Part shown: one piece after another, positions 43,143 through 51,992 of the stretch
Layout of the letters: each line of letters starts with the position of its first letter
Numbering within the stretch: the stretch's first letter is position 1
Assembly: GCA_024401305.1 (NCBI GenBank)
Contig: JAKSLI010000001.1
Location: 1-64,000 of the forward strand
Reading direction: 5' to 3'
Origin: Bacteroidaceae bacterium
GTDB taxonomy: Bacteria > Bacteroidota > Bacteroidia > Bacteroidales > Bacteroidaceae
DNA: 64,000 nucleotides
Translations under genes and position numbers: made by a program
Notes under the pieces: generated by a model
What the model was told of the DNA's origin: nothing
Seen by the model: the letters and a program-made list of their open reading frames with translations, nothing else
Databases searched by the model: none

Positions 43143-43613
43143 ATGGCACAACTACAAATTCTGGACGATACCGATATTCGCATACTTCGCGAACTTCAGT
43201 TGAACAGCCGACTCACGAACAAGGAATTGGCTGCACGAATTCACCTCAGCACAACGCCGACCTTTGAACGAATGCGTCGCTTGGAACGTGAAGGCTACAT
43301 CAAGATGTACACAGCAATCATCGACTCCGATCGCATAGACAGGAGTTTTACGGTTTACTGCAACATCAGTTTCAAGCAGATAAACCGTTCGCTGGCAGAC
43401 AATTTCCGTGAAATCGTGAACGGATGGGAGGAAGTTACTGAATGCTACAATGTAAGTGGCGATTGCGACTTTATGATGAAGGTCAGCGTGCGAGGCATGA
43501 AGGAATACCAAGAGTTCATACTTCATAAAGTAGGTTCTCTAGAATACATCGGCCGCATCCAAAGCATTTTCGTGATGGAAACCCTCAAGCAGTCTTATGG
43601 CGTGAGGCTGTAA
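43143..43613 (+). CDS. Lrp/AsnC-family transcriptional regulator
   Basis: A 156-residue regulator. An N-terminal helix-turn-helix (DTDIRILRELQLNSRLTNKE, about 6-60) is followed by a RAM/ACT effector domain (about 70-150). Proteins of this type bind amino acids. It is divergent from metF with overlapping control regions, which makes it a good candidate regulator of metF-metH, possibly responding to methionine or leucine. That link is inferred from position only. It converges with the DUF5597 gene with a 5-bp gap. Confidence 0.92.
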   Translation: MAQLQILDDTDIRILRELQLNSRLTNKELAARIHLSTTPTFERMRRLEREGYIKMYTAIIDSDRIDRSFTVYCNISFKQINRSLADNFREIVNGWEEVTECYNVSGDCDFMMKVSVRGMKEYQEFILHKVGSLEYIGRIQSIFVMETLKQSYGVRL

Positions 43614-43618
43614 TTAAT

Positions 43619-45304
43619 CTAGTATTCGTATAGTCGGAAATGCTGGATTTGGTAGCTGCCTACTGGTATGCGAACGTGACGTCCTTGGTGTGTTTGATCA
43701 CCGCTTAGATGACGGACAATCTGCATGTTTCCGGCGTCATCGTAATTCACTATCTCGCATTTTGCCAAACCAACTTGTGACTTTGAACCTGTTTTTTCGT
43801 ATGTTATTACTACGCCCGAACCAATGGCGAGATAGTCTTCCTTGCCTTGTCGGATAATTATGCACGCCACCTCTGGCCAAGTGTCTGATTTTGAACCAGG
43901 TTCCCAACCGAGAGAGTAACTGTGCTTTACGTGAAGCGTTATGCCGTCAGGTGTGTCTATGTCTGCCTCACGCTGCTCGTTGTCCAGGATTACGGCATCC
44001 ATATTGTCCGTGCCTTGATGCTTCAGGATAATCTGTTCTGCTTGTCTGAGCAAACGATAAGTCGCGGCAAGAGGAGAAAGCGACGATGCGGATGAAGTGA
44101 AAGCATTCAACTGGTCGTCTTGCGAAAGATCCATACCTTGCCAGTCGTTGGAAGAACTGTTGCTATGTAGCGGATAATCCTCAATAGAGAAAGGGCAGAA
44201 ACCCATTGCATCGTGATGGCCAAAAGCATAAAGTGCACGCATTGCATCCTGATCTTCAAGGCGAATCTCAGGAATGAACAGCGGATTGTTTGGCAAATGA
44301 TACTTTGCCGTCCAGTCGCGATACCCCTTGTCATAAAGGTCAAGGCCGAGTACAGCGATGCTTGGTGCGCCACAATGCCAAATGTCGATGAGATGGGCAA
44401 GAGGACCAGCCGATGGATATTCACCTGGCTTGCGACCGCGACTATTTAGCGCTACGTTCACATACATCGGAAGATCGTAAACAGCTTTGCCTGCCTTGGC
44501 TATTTCCTCCACATAAACAGCGTAAGTCCATGCCTGGAAGATTTCCTCCGAATAGATGTCGTTGCCGAAAAGTTCCGCCCAATTGCCCTCAGCAGACGAA
44601 ATGCGAAGGCGATCGTTGTTGAGCGTCTTCTTGTTCTTGAGGAGATAAGAAGTCAACTGAACAGGAACCTGGCTCTGATACATTCTTGTGGCATCCTTGC
44701 TGTAGTCGCGTGGCTCGTTTATCATGCCAATCTCGTTCTCCACCTGCACCATGACTATTGTCTGCTCATTGCAGTCAACACTACGAATGTGCTGCATCAT
44801 TTTGCAGAAGATCCTCTTGTCGGCTTCCAGCACATTCTTTGAGAGCGAAGATGCCTCCTCAAGCGGTTTGCCGTTACGGTCATGGACACGAGGAAAACGT
44901 TTCACATCGCGCTTGAACCATTCCGGCACATAGCAACTCATGGAGTTTTTCCATGCACCAAACCACAAGACAACAACCTTGAGGTCGTTCTTGCGAGCTT
45001 CATGGATGATGTTGTCGAGTGTTGTGAAGTCATAAGTTCCTTCCTGTGGCTCAATAAGTTCCCAACTTACAGGAGCAAGAACAGTGTTCAATCCAAGCGA
45101 TTTCAAGTGCGGGAAGATGTGCTGCACATCGTTAAGCGTTGATGCTGAGGAGTTTCCGAGTTCGCCACCAATCATCAACATAGGTTTCTCGTTGGATACT
45201 ATTCGTGCCCAGTTTCCGTGATGCTCAAGCTTTGGCTGTGCTTGGCACAAAATGGCAAATGCAAGGAATGCAATCGCGCAGAATGTTGTTTTTATGGATG
45301 CCAT
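43619..45304 (-). CDS. GH35/GH42-like beta-galactosidase with DUF5597
   Basis: A 561-residue secreted glycosidase with a signal peptide (1-22, AILCQAQ). The barrel carries WELIEPQEGTYDF near the start, the acid/base motif VQVENEIG and a probable nucleophile in FIPEIRL, as in GH35/GH42-type enzymes. The C-terminal part corresponds to DUF5597. It is the last gene of a minus-strand glycosidase row and starts 16 bp after the GH67 gene. The likely targets are galactosyl side chains of hemicellulose or arabinogalactan; this is inferred. Confidence 0.85.
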   Translation of the reverse strand: MASIKTTFCAIAFLAFAILCQAQPKLEHHGNWARIVSNEKPMLMIGGELGNSSASTLNDVQHIFPHLKSLGLNTVLAPVSWELIEPQEGTYDFTTLDNIIHEARKNDLKVVVLWFGAWKNSMSCYVPEWFKRDVKRFPRVHDRNGKPLEEASSLSKNVLEADKRIFCKMMQHIRSVDCNEQTIVMVQVENEIGMINEPRDYSKDATRMYQSQVPVQLTSYLLKNKKTLNNDRLRISSAEGNWAELFGNDIYSEEIFQAWTYAVYVEEIAKAGKAVYDLPMYVNVALNSRGRKPGEYPSAGPLAHLIDIWHCGAPSIAVLGLDLYDKGYRDWTAKYHLPNNPLFIPEIRLEDQDAMRALYAFGHHDAMGFCPFSIEDYPLHSNSSSNDWQGMDLSQDDQLNAFTSSASSLSPLAATYRLLRQAEQIILKHQGTDNMDAVILDNEQREADIDTPDGITLHVKHSYSLGWEPGSKSDTWPEVACIIIRQGKEDYLAIGSGVVITYEKTGSKSQVGLAKCEIVNYDDAGNMQIVRHLSGDQTHQGRHVRIPVGSYQIQHFRLYEY

Positions 45305-45320
45305 ATTTTGGTTATTTATT

Positions 45321-47414
45321 CTATCTTTCCCTGTTCAATTCTTCGCGTGAAGGACTTCTGTACAATCCCACATGCACCTTGTTGTTCTTACATTCCTCAA
45401 GCGTATGTACAGGAGGATCAACATAGTCAGGCATTGGCATCTTGCAAAGGCTCTGGAAGTATAGCAGACAGCCGTCTTTCCACCATTCTGCATCACGTGT
45501 TTGGGTCATCAGTCGAACTTGTATATCGCTGAATAATTCTGCATCGATAGCGCCTTCAAGCGAGTTCCACTGACGCTGCATCTGACGAGCTTCGTTCACG
45601 CCATTCTGGTAACGATAGCAAAGCTCTTCCCATACGGTGCGGCCTGTCTGGCAGCGGTGTGTCCATGGCACATGATGGAACCAAAGCAGATACTTGTCTG
45701 GGCAAGTTTCAAGTTTCTCCATCATGTCGCCATAAGCAGGATTGTATTGCGAAGTATTGTCTGTTCCTGTAGCCTTTGTGCGGTCGAAGCCGATGCCGTT
45801 TTCATCAGCTTGGTTGTAGAACACAGGCAGCCAGTCACGGCGTATCGGACGATTGTCCCAAACACCAGGAGCGTAGTGCGAATTACCGAACTGATGGGCA
45901 AGTCCGATAGGCATTTCGTAATCCACGACAGCTTCACGGCTACGCATCAGCATCGATACCAATGTGGCGTGCTGTTCTGCATCGAGGGTAGGGTAGGTGA
46001 GCATTGTCCATTCGTTGGCTATCTCCTCTGCTGTCAAGTCAGGATTCCATGCCAAGCGACCGAAAGCATACCAGTTTGACTGGGCAAGCGGATGACCAGT
46101 GAAATTGGCATCTGTACCAGTGTTTGCCACGCCTGCTATTGCATTGTAGCGAGAGCGGAGCTGATTGCGCTTGTAGTTGGCGTATTGCTTCACTTCATCG
46201 AAGAATTCCTCCCACATTGTGCCAAGATAAGCAAGGTGATTAGCCTGTCCGAGATACTCTTGGGTAATCTGGAATTCAGGCATTTCGGCTGTCTCTTTCA
46301 AGGCGTCATAGAGAGCATTGAAAGGCTCGCGAGGTTGGAAATCGATAGGTCCGTTCTTTACTTGGATAATCACATTGTCGAGGAACTGTCCGTCGAGGTC
46401 TTCAAACTCCAAACGAGCTTGCTTTGCACGGTCAGGGTCGGTAGGATTGTTGATGAATGCTCGCCACATCACGATGCCGCCGTACGGACGAATGGCAGCA
46501 GCAAGAAGATTCGCGCCATCAGTATGAGTACGATCATAATCCTTAGGACCTGGCTGACCTTCACTGTTAGCCTTTACGAGGAATCCGCCGAAGTCAGGCA
46601 CAAGAGCATAGATTTCCTTAGCCTTGTCTTTCCACCAACGCTGCACAGCCTTGTCGGCAGGGTCGGCTGTTGGCAATCCACCAATGACTGCAGGACTTGC
46701 AAAGTTTACGGCGAGATACGTCTTGATGCCGTATGGACGCAGCACATCGGCGTATTTCTTTACCATCTGCAGCACTTCGCTTGTAAGCATCTTTGGAGAT
46801 GCATTGACATTGTTGAGTACAGCACCATTGATGCCCACAGAAGCACAAGCGCGAGCGTATGTGTCGTTGTTGAGAGGGCAGTTCTTTATGCTTGCCACAT
46901 CATTGTTTCCAAGTGACTCTGGGAAACCCTGGACATTCCAGAAGATGCTCTTGCCTGCATATCCACGCTCACTGTTACCGTCAAGATTATCCCAGTGGTT
47001 AAGCAAGCGGATGTCGTGGAAAGGACTCTCGTTGATCACTGCAGATTCATTTGCTTTTCCCATTGTCTGAAGTTGAAGCAAGCGGTAAGAACCGTAGAGC
47101 AAACCGATGTCCGAAGGAGATGTTATGCTGACGTCACCGTTCTTGATCTCAATACGATAGGCATCACGCTTCATGTCCTTCACCTTCTTCTGCTGTAGGC
47201 TAACATTGCCTCCTGTCCATGCAGCAGACAGTTCTTTCTTTGCTATCTCGATGGTAGCAGTGGTCTTTGTGGCAACAGATATTTTTGTACTGTTTCCATT
47301 TGCTTTTCCAAGCCAAAGGCCAGAACCGTCGTCTGCAAACGAATTCACAAGCAAGCAACATGTCATTGCTGCCAACGCAATGGTTCTTTTGATTGGTAGA
47401 TGTAGTGGGTTCAT
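45321..47414 (-). CDS. GH67 alpha-glucuronidase
   Basis: A 697-residue family GH67 enzyme that removes (4-O-methyl-)glucuronic acid from the non-reducing end of xylo-oligosaccharides. Signal peptide 1-27. NHWDNLDGNSERGYAGKSIFW is in the expected N-terminal position (cited in part), KANSEGQPGP and KNGPIDFQPREP carry the conserved acidic residues of the catalytic centre. The length is normal. It follows GH115 by 63 bp. GH115 acts on polymer and GH67 on oligomers, so the neighbours are complementary. Confidence 0.92.
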   Translation of the reverse strand: MNPLHLPIKRTIALAAMTCCLLVNSFADDGSGLWLGKANGNSTKISVATKTTATIEIAKKELSAAWTGGNVSLQQKKVKDMKRDAYRIEIKNGDVSITSPSDIGLLYGSYRLLQLQTMGKANESAVINESPFHDIRLLNHWDNLDGNSERGYAGKSIFWNVQGFPESLGNNDVASIKNCPLNNDTYARACASVGINGAVLNNVNASPKMLTSEVLQMVKKYADVLRPYGIKTYLAVNFASPAVIGGLPTADPADKAVQRWWKDKAKEIYALVPDFGGFLVKANSEGQPGPKDYDRTHTDGANLLAAAIRPYGGIVMWRAFINNPTDPDRAKQARLEFEDLDGQFLDNVIIQVKNGPIDFQPREPFNALYDALKETAEMPEFQITQEYLGQANHLAYLGTMWEEFFDEVKQYANYKRNQLRSRYNAIAGVANTGTDANFTGHPLAQSNWYAFGRLAWNPDLTAEEIANEWTMLTYPTLDAEQHATLVSMLMRSREAVVDYEMPIGLAHQFGNSHYAPGVWDNRPIRRDWLPVFYNQADENGIGFDRTKATGTDNTSQYNPAYGDMMEKLETCPDKYLLWFHHVPWTHRCQTGRTVWEELCYRYQNGVNEARQMQRQWNSLEGAIDAELFSDIQVRLMTQTRDAEWWKDGCLLYFQSLCKMPMPDYVDPPVHTLEECKNNKVHVGLYRSPSREELNRER

Positions 47415-47477
47415 TTATTTATATTTTATGATGGGTTATTTCTATTTCTTTTCTTATGGAATGGTGTCAAAGATTAC

Positions 47478-49886
47478 TTATTGCTGCGGGAAGAGGTAGA
47501 ATTTGCCTCTTTTCGTATTGAAATCTATCATCCATTGATCGACAATGATGTGGTCGTCAAGGGCTCGGATGGTAAGGGTATGCAAACCTGTTGTGAGATG
47601 AATTCTATGCTGGCGTACTGCTTGTTGGCGCAGAACATTCAGTTTCCACTGTTCACTCCTGAATTTTTCCTTTAGAGAAAAGACGGTTTCCTTGCCGCCG
47701 TCTATAGAAACCGCATAACGGATGTCACCATTATCATTAGGTTGCGTTGGAATAAGGGCTGTGTAGAGAATGGCATCTGCTTCGTTGCTACATGCAAAAG
47801 AGTAGGAGAGAGACTCGCCCTTCGGCAAACTGACTGCGCTCATGCTATGACCAAGCATGTCTATAACTTTCACGCCCTTGCCTGCAGACATGAATGAGGA
47901 CGCAGAGCGGCTGATGTATATTGTAGAATCCTGAATGTTGGATTTAGAATCATGCTGCGGTTTCATTGCAGAGGTCGGATCTTTCAGCATTTCTTCTACA
48001 TTTCTGAATACTGGCAAATCTCTTGGATTCATGTTCATCAACCCGCGCCATTTTCCGTTTGACAGATTGTTGTATTTTTGTGTCAACGAGCATATTTCCT
48101 GATATGCGCCATTGTCATTGTCCAGAATCTTATGCGCCATGCATGAAGCAGCACTGACGGGATAGATGATGTGGGCGAAGTAAGAATCCTGAAGGTCTTT
48201 ACGAACAGTTTCCGCTGCCTTTTCCACAGTTGCTCGTATCTGTTCATACTCATTGAGATAGCGTTGCTTTTCATTACCAAATTCTGTGGTCGATAATTCT
48301 GTGCCTTCCACAAGACTCAAACCGCGAGCGTACTTCTTCTTGTCGAGTTCCACCTGTGTCCAACCCATGTGCTCCGGCTTTCGTTTTCCTGTCAATTCAA
48401 AGAACTTTCGCATGGCTGGGTAGATGTTCTCAGCAACATCAGTTCCATACATGTTGGCGAGCCACTGCTTGTAATGAACTCCAACGCCATCTGCGCTGAC
48501 GGAATTAATGTCCCACGCCATGTCAAGGAAGAGTTCAAGATCATAACCTGCAACCTTTACATCGTGGACATTGGCCACCCAAAGCTTACGAACATTATGG
48601 TTGTAGGCAGCATTCATCTCGGAATATATGAGCCCTGGTTGCGTAGTGGTAAGCCAAAGATAGTCGTGTGGCCTGCCCCAATAGCTGAGGTGGTAATAAA
48701 CCCCGCCACCACCGGAACGCTTCTGCTCATTAGGATTGGAAAGACGGGTCATGTAACCGTAGTTGTCGTCACACCACATCAGCGTGACATAATCAGGAAT
48801 CTTCAACCCCATTTCATAGAGTTCAAGAACTTCCTTGTATGGCACGAATACCTGCGTCTGGTCGCTTGGTGTGCCAATGTGCTCTGCAATAAGTTTCTGT
48901 TGTTCGTCAATTACCTGCTGCAATGCATTGAACTTCTCGTCCATCGTCTTAACACCTTCCATGGAACCATCGTGAATGCCACGCATACCTATTGTGAAGA
49001 TGTTTGTCTTTGATGTCTTCACCTCCTTTAGTCGCTCTGTCCAATAGTTCTGAACCGCCTGTTTGTTTGATACGTAGTTGAAAGCACCGCGTTCCTTTAC
49101 ATCCCACTCACCAACATTATTGCGAAGAAGCGGTTCGCAATGGCTTGTGCCTATGTATATTCCGCAAGAATCAGCCTCTGCTTTTGCCCCAGGAGTCTTG
49201 AAGAAAGCCTCCGTACCAGGGTGCATTCCTGGCCAGATGGTGTTGGCACGAAGTCGCAGAAGCAGTTCGAAAATCTTCCGGTAAGTCTTGCATCCTATCT
49301 CTCCTTTTTCTGATGGTGAGAAGTTGGTGTGCGACCAATGGCGTGTTGACCAATCTTCGTCGTTTATGAAAATGCCACGGAGTTCTACGCTTGCCTTGTG
49401 TTTTATGTCGGTCTTTGAGTCAATGCTAAGCACAGACTTCTTTTCTGGCACGACATCGCCCCACCATACCCAAGGCGAAACACCTGCCATTCGTGAAAAT
49501 TCGAGCAATCCGTAAGCAACACCCCTGCCGTTGGAACCAACCACAATAATCTTTTTGGCAGATACCACTTTCAGTTGGAAAGCGTCAATAGAGGTGGCAA
49601 GAAGTGTGATATCGATGCCCTCTTTCTTGAGTTCCTTCTTCTGTTGATCAGTGGTTGTGTCAAATTCGTAAAGCAATATTTGGGCACGGTCAGTACACTG
49701 CGCTCTCTTACCAGTTACATCAAACATGTCTTGCTCAAAAAGCGCAGCGCCGACGCGAACAACGCTTTCGACAGGCGTCATAAACTGATAGGTCACGGCA
49801 TGGATTCCATCGTACCACCTAATGGAAGATGCGAAGGAAACTACAGCAAACGTGAAGAGGGCTATTGAGAACAGAACTCTTTTCAT
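47478..49886 (-). CDS. GH115 alpha-glucuronidase (copy 2)
   Basis: An 802-residue family GH115 protein with a signal peptide (1-19). It shares with copy 1 the segments WPGMHPGTEAFF, YYHLSYWGRPHDYLWL and the conserved motifs LRGIFINDEDW and IGMRGIHDGSMEG. It is about 150 residues shorter, mainly in the C-terminal part. The gene starts 5 bp after the GH35 stop, so it is co-transcribed with it. GH67 follows downstream. Confidence 0.92.
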   Translation of the reverse strand: MKRVLFSIALFTFAVVSFASSIRWYDGIHAVTYQFMTPVESVVRVGAALFEQDMFDVTGKRAQCTDRAQILLYEFDTTTDQQKKELKKEGIDITLLATSIDAFQLKVVSAKKIIVVGSNGRGVAYGLLEFSRMAGVSPWVWWGDVVPEKKSVLSIDSKTDIKHKASVELRGIFINDEDWSTRHWSHTNFSPSEKGEIGCKTYRKIFELLLRLRANTIWPGMHPGTEAFFKTPGAKAEADSCGIYIGTSHCEPLLRNNVGEWDVKERGAFNYVSNKQAVQNYWTERLKEVKTSKTNIFTIGMRGIHDGSMEGVKTMDEKFNALQQVIDEQQKLIAEHIGTPSDQTQVFVPYKEVLELYEMGLKIPDYVTLMWCDDNYGYMTRLSNPNEQKRSGGGGVYYHLSYWGRPHDYLWLTTTQPGLIYSEMNAAYNHNVRKLWVANVHDVKVAGYDLELFLDMAWDINSVSADGVGVHYKQWLANMYGTDVAENIYPAMRKFFELTGKRKPEHMGWTQVELDKKKYARGLSLVEGTELSTTEFGNEKQRYLNEYEQIRATVEKAAETVRKDLQDSYFAHIIYPVSAASCMAHKILDNDNGAYQEICSLTQKYNNLSNGKWRGLMNMNPRDLPVFRNVEEMLKDPTSAMKPQHDSKSNIQDSTIYISRSASSFMSAGKGVKVIDMLGHSMSAVSLPKGESLSYSFACSNEADAILYTALIPTQPNDNGDIRYAVSIDGGKETVFSLKEKFRSEQWKLNVLRQQAVRQHRIHLTTGLHTLTIRALDDHIIVDQWMIDFNTKRGKFYLFPQQ

Positions 49887-49891
49887 GTATA

Positions 49892-51967
49892 TTAATGTCT
49901 CATTATTACGGAAATTCCGTTGAGTTTCAGAAGTGATTCGCCTTGTGCGTTTTCAAGAATAGCTTTCTGCTGTGATTGCAAATAAATAGGTGCATCCTTA
50001 CGAAGTGGCAGAATGCGAAGCTCCACATTCTTGCCAATAATGTCTGATACTCGAACGAGCATAGGCTTTCCATTCCAGAAATTGTCAGCTACAAGATGTC
50101 CGTCAGCATAAACACGAGCACAATCCGCCTCATAATTTATCTGCAAGAAGCATTCCGAAGTAAGATTAGCATCCATGGACTTTAACTTCAACTTCCAAAT
50201 GGCAGCATTGTTGAAATCCTCGTTTGAAGGCATTTCAGCTACTTTCTGACTGCCCATAGTGATAGTTCTTGGAACTCCTGCTTCTTGTATCTTGTCATAT
50301 TCAACCTGAATGTCGTGTGTTTCATTCCAAGATTCCGCAATTATCTGATTTCCGGAAGAGTAGATTATATCGTTAGGCATATCAGCATATACAAGAGAAG
50401 TATCGCACTTGAATGCACGAAGAGCCTTCTCTTCAGAAAGAACACAGACAGTGATGTCTTTTATTTTTGATTCCTTGTCAAACTTTGCCGAATATTTCTT
50501 TCCGTCCACCCACACAATTGGTTTCTTTCCTTTTATAGGATAGAGGTAGAGAGTGTTGCCAATCTTGCAGAACGGTTGAGCATCAGCTGTGATCTTATGT
50601 CCACAGAAAGGCATTTCCACTGGGCGAACATAACAAATACCGTCTTCGTTGAGGATTCGTATATAGTCGTTGTAGAACTCAAAGCAACCGCGGCGAGCAT
50701 AATGATCAGAGAGTGTATCAACATTCATCATTGAAAGCTCTTCGCCCCAATCGGAAAGAAACTGATGAAGAAGACGGAGTTGATGGAAAGAGTTCGTGTT
50801 TAGTTGGCCCATTTCGCCGAGTGGACATTGAAAATCGTATGTCATGTACGGCATGTCGTTATAGTTCGTAACGGCAGTTTTCTGGGTTTCAGCCATTGTG
50901 CGAGGTTGTCCGTCCACTTCAAAGAGAGGGTTTGTGCCGCCGTGATACATGTAGTAACCAAGAAGATTGGAACCACTTCCGAGTTTGCAGATGGCAAGTG
51001 GAAGAGCTTCGTTGCCAGACATGTTTATACGGCGATGATATGAAGGCATCATACCTCCACCAAGTTCACAAGTGAGATAAGGATACTGAAGTTCACTGAC
51101 ATCCATCTTCGTATCTTGATTTGTGCCAAATGTTTCCGTGGCAATTACAGCAGAAACGCGAGTGTCTTTCATAATGAATGCTTTCTTGTAGTCGCCCGGC
51201 ATATCATTCAGAGTGCGATCCCAGAAACCGTCAGCATAGTCGCCATAAAGCGGAAGAAGCTTGCCGAATTCTTCTTTTCCGTTGAGCTTTGGCCAACCTG
51301 TACGAGTATAGAAAGGTACATCAAAACCTATCTGTACTGCCATGTCCTTGAGTGCCATGTAATATGCCCATGGCCCACGACATTCGTTCTCTATCTGAAC
51401 TCCAACTATAGGTCCTCCATTCTTCCAAAGCATATCACTCGCCTGCGCATATATATTGCTATAAAGTCTCTGAGTGGCAGCCATGAACCCTGGTGCCAAC
51501 GAGCGGTTCTTGTATGCTTTAGGATCTTCCTTCATCTTGTCGGTAAGCCACTCAGGAATACCACCTTGATAGACTTCACCATGGCAGAAAGGACCAATAC
51601 GGAGAACGACAGGCATTTCTGCCTCCTTGCAAGCTTGAAGGAATTTATGAAGATTGCGATTCCCGCTCCAATCCCACTTGCCTTCTTTCGATTCGTGATG
51701 ATTCCAGAAAACATATGTGGAAATAATGGTTATTCCCCCTGCCTTCATCTTCTGAATCTCTGTCAGCCAATCGTTTTCCGGCACGCGAGAGTAGTGGATT
51801 TCACCCATGACTCCAAGTTGGTGCTTTCCGTTAACCAAAAAGCCATAACGATCCACTTCAAACGACTCACCTTTTGGGTTTGTTTTCGTGCCAAAAGAAA
51901 ATGTTTGAACTTGCGCAAAAGCAGTGAGAGACACTGCGCTAAGTATTGATAAAATTAGTTTTTTCAT
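49892..51967 (-). CDS. GH35 beta-galactosidase
   Basis: A 691-residue secreted enzyme with a signal peptide (1-18, LTAFAQ). The family GH35 barrel shows GEIHYSRVPENDW, the acid/base Glu in GVQIENECRG and a likely nucleophile Glu in YLTCELGGGM. A C-terminal beta domain follows. It removes terminal beta-galactose, for example from arabinogalactan or decorated xylan. It leads the four-glycosidase row and starts 25 bp after the tamL stop; no separate promoter is obvious in that gap, so read-through from tamL or a promoter within tamL is likely. Confidence 0.9.
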   Translation of the reverse strand: MKKLILSILSAVSLTAFAQVQTFSFGTKTNPKGESFEVDRYGFLVNGKHQLGVMGEIHYSRVPENDWLTEIQKMKAGGITIISTYVFWNHHESKEGKWDWSGNRNLHKFLQACKEAEMPVVLRIGPFCHGEVYQGGIPEWLTDKMKEDPKAYKNRSLAPGFMAATQRLYSNIYAQASDMLWKNGGPIVGVQIENECRGPWAYYMALKDMAVQIGFDVPFYTRTGWPKLNGKEEFGKLLPLYGDYADGFWDRTLNDMPGDYKKAFIMKDTRVSAVIATETFGTNQDTKMDVSELQYPYLTCELGGGMMPSYHRRINMSGNEALPLAICKLGSGSNLLGYYMYHGGTNPLFEVDGQPRTMAETQKTAVTNYNDMPYMTYDFQCPLGEMGQLNTNSFHQLRLLHQFLSDWGEELSMMNVDTLSDHYARRGCFEFYNDYIRILNEDGICYVRPVEMPFCGHKITADAQPFCKIGNTLYLYPIKGKKPIVWVDGKKYSAKFDKESKIKDITVCVLSEEKALRAFKCDTSLVYADMPNDIIYSSGNQIIAESWNETHDIQVEYDKIQEAGVPRTITMGSQKVAEMPSNEDFNNAAIWKLKLKSMDANLTSECFLQINYEADCARVYADGHLVADNFWNGKPMLVRVSDIIGKNVELRILPLRKDAPIYLQSQQKAILENAQGESLLKLNGISVIMRH

Positions 51968-51992
51968 GCCTTAATTGTTGTTTCCCAATTGT

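Noticed and set aside
46092..46916. 274-codon open frame antisense to the GH67 gene
   Set aside because: It is a shadow frame of a well-supported family GH67 gene.
51116..51949. 277-codon open frame antisense to the GH35 gene
   Set aside because: The GH35 gene has a signal peptide and both catalytic Glu motifs; the antisense frame has no such support.
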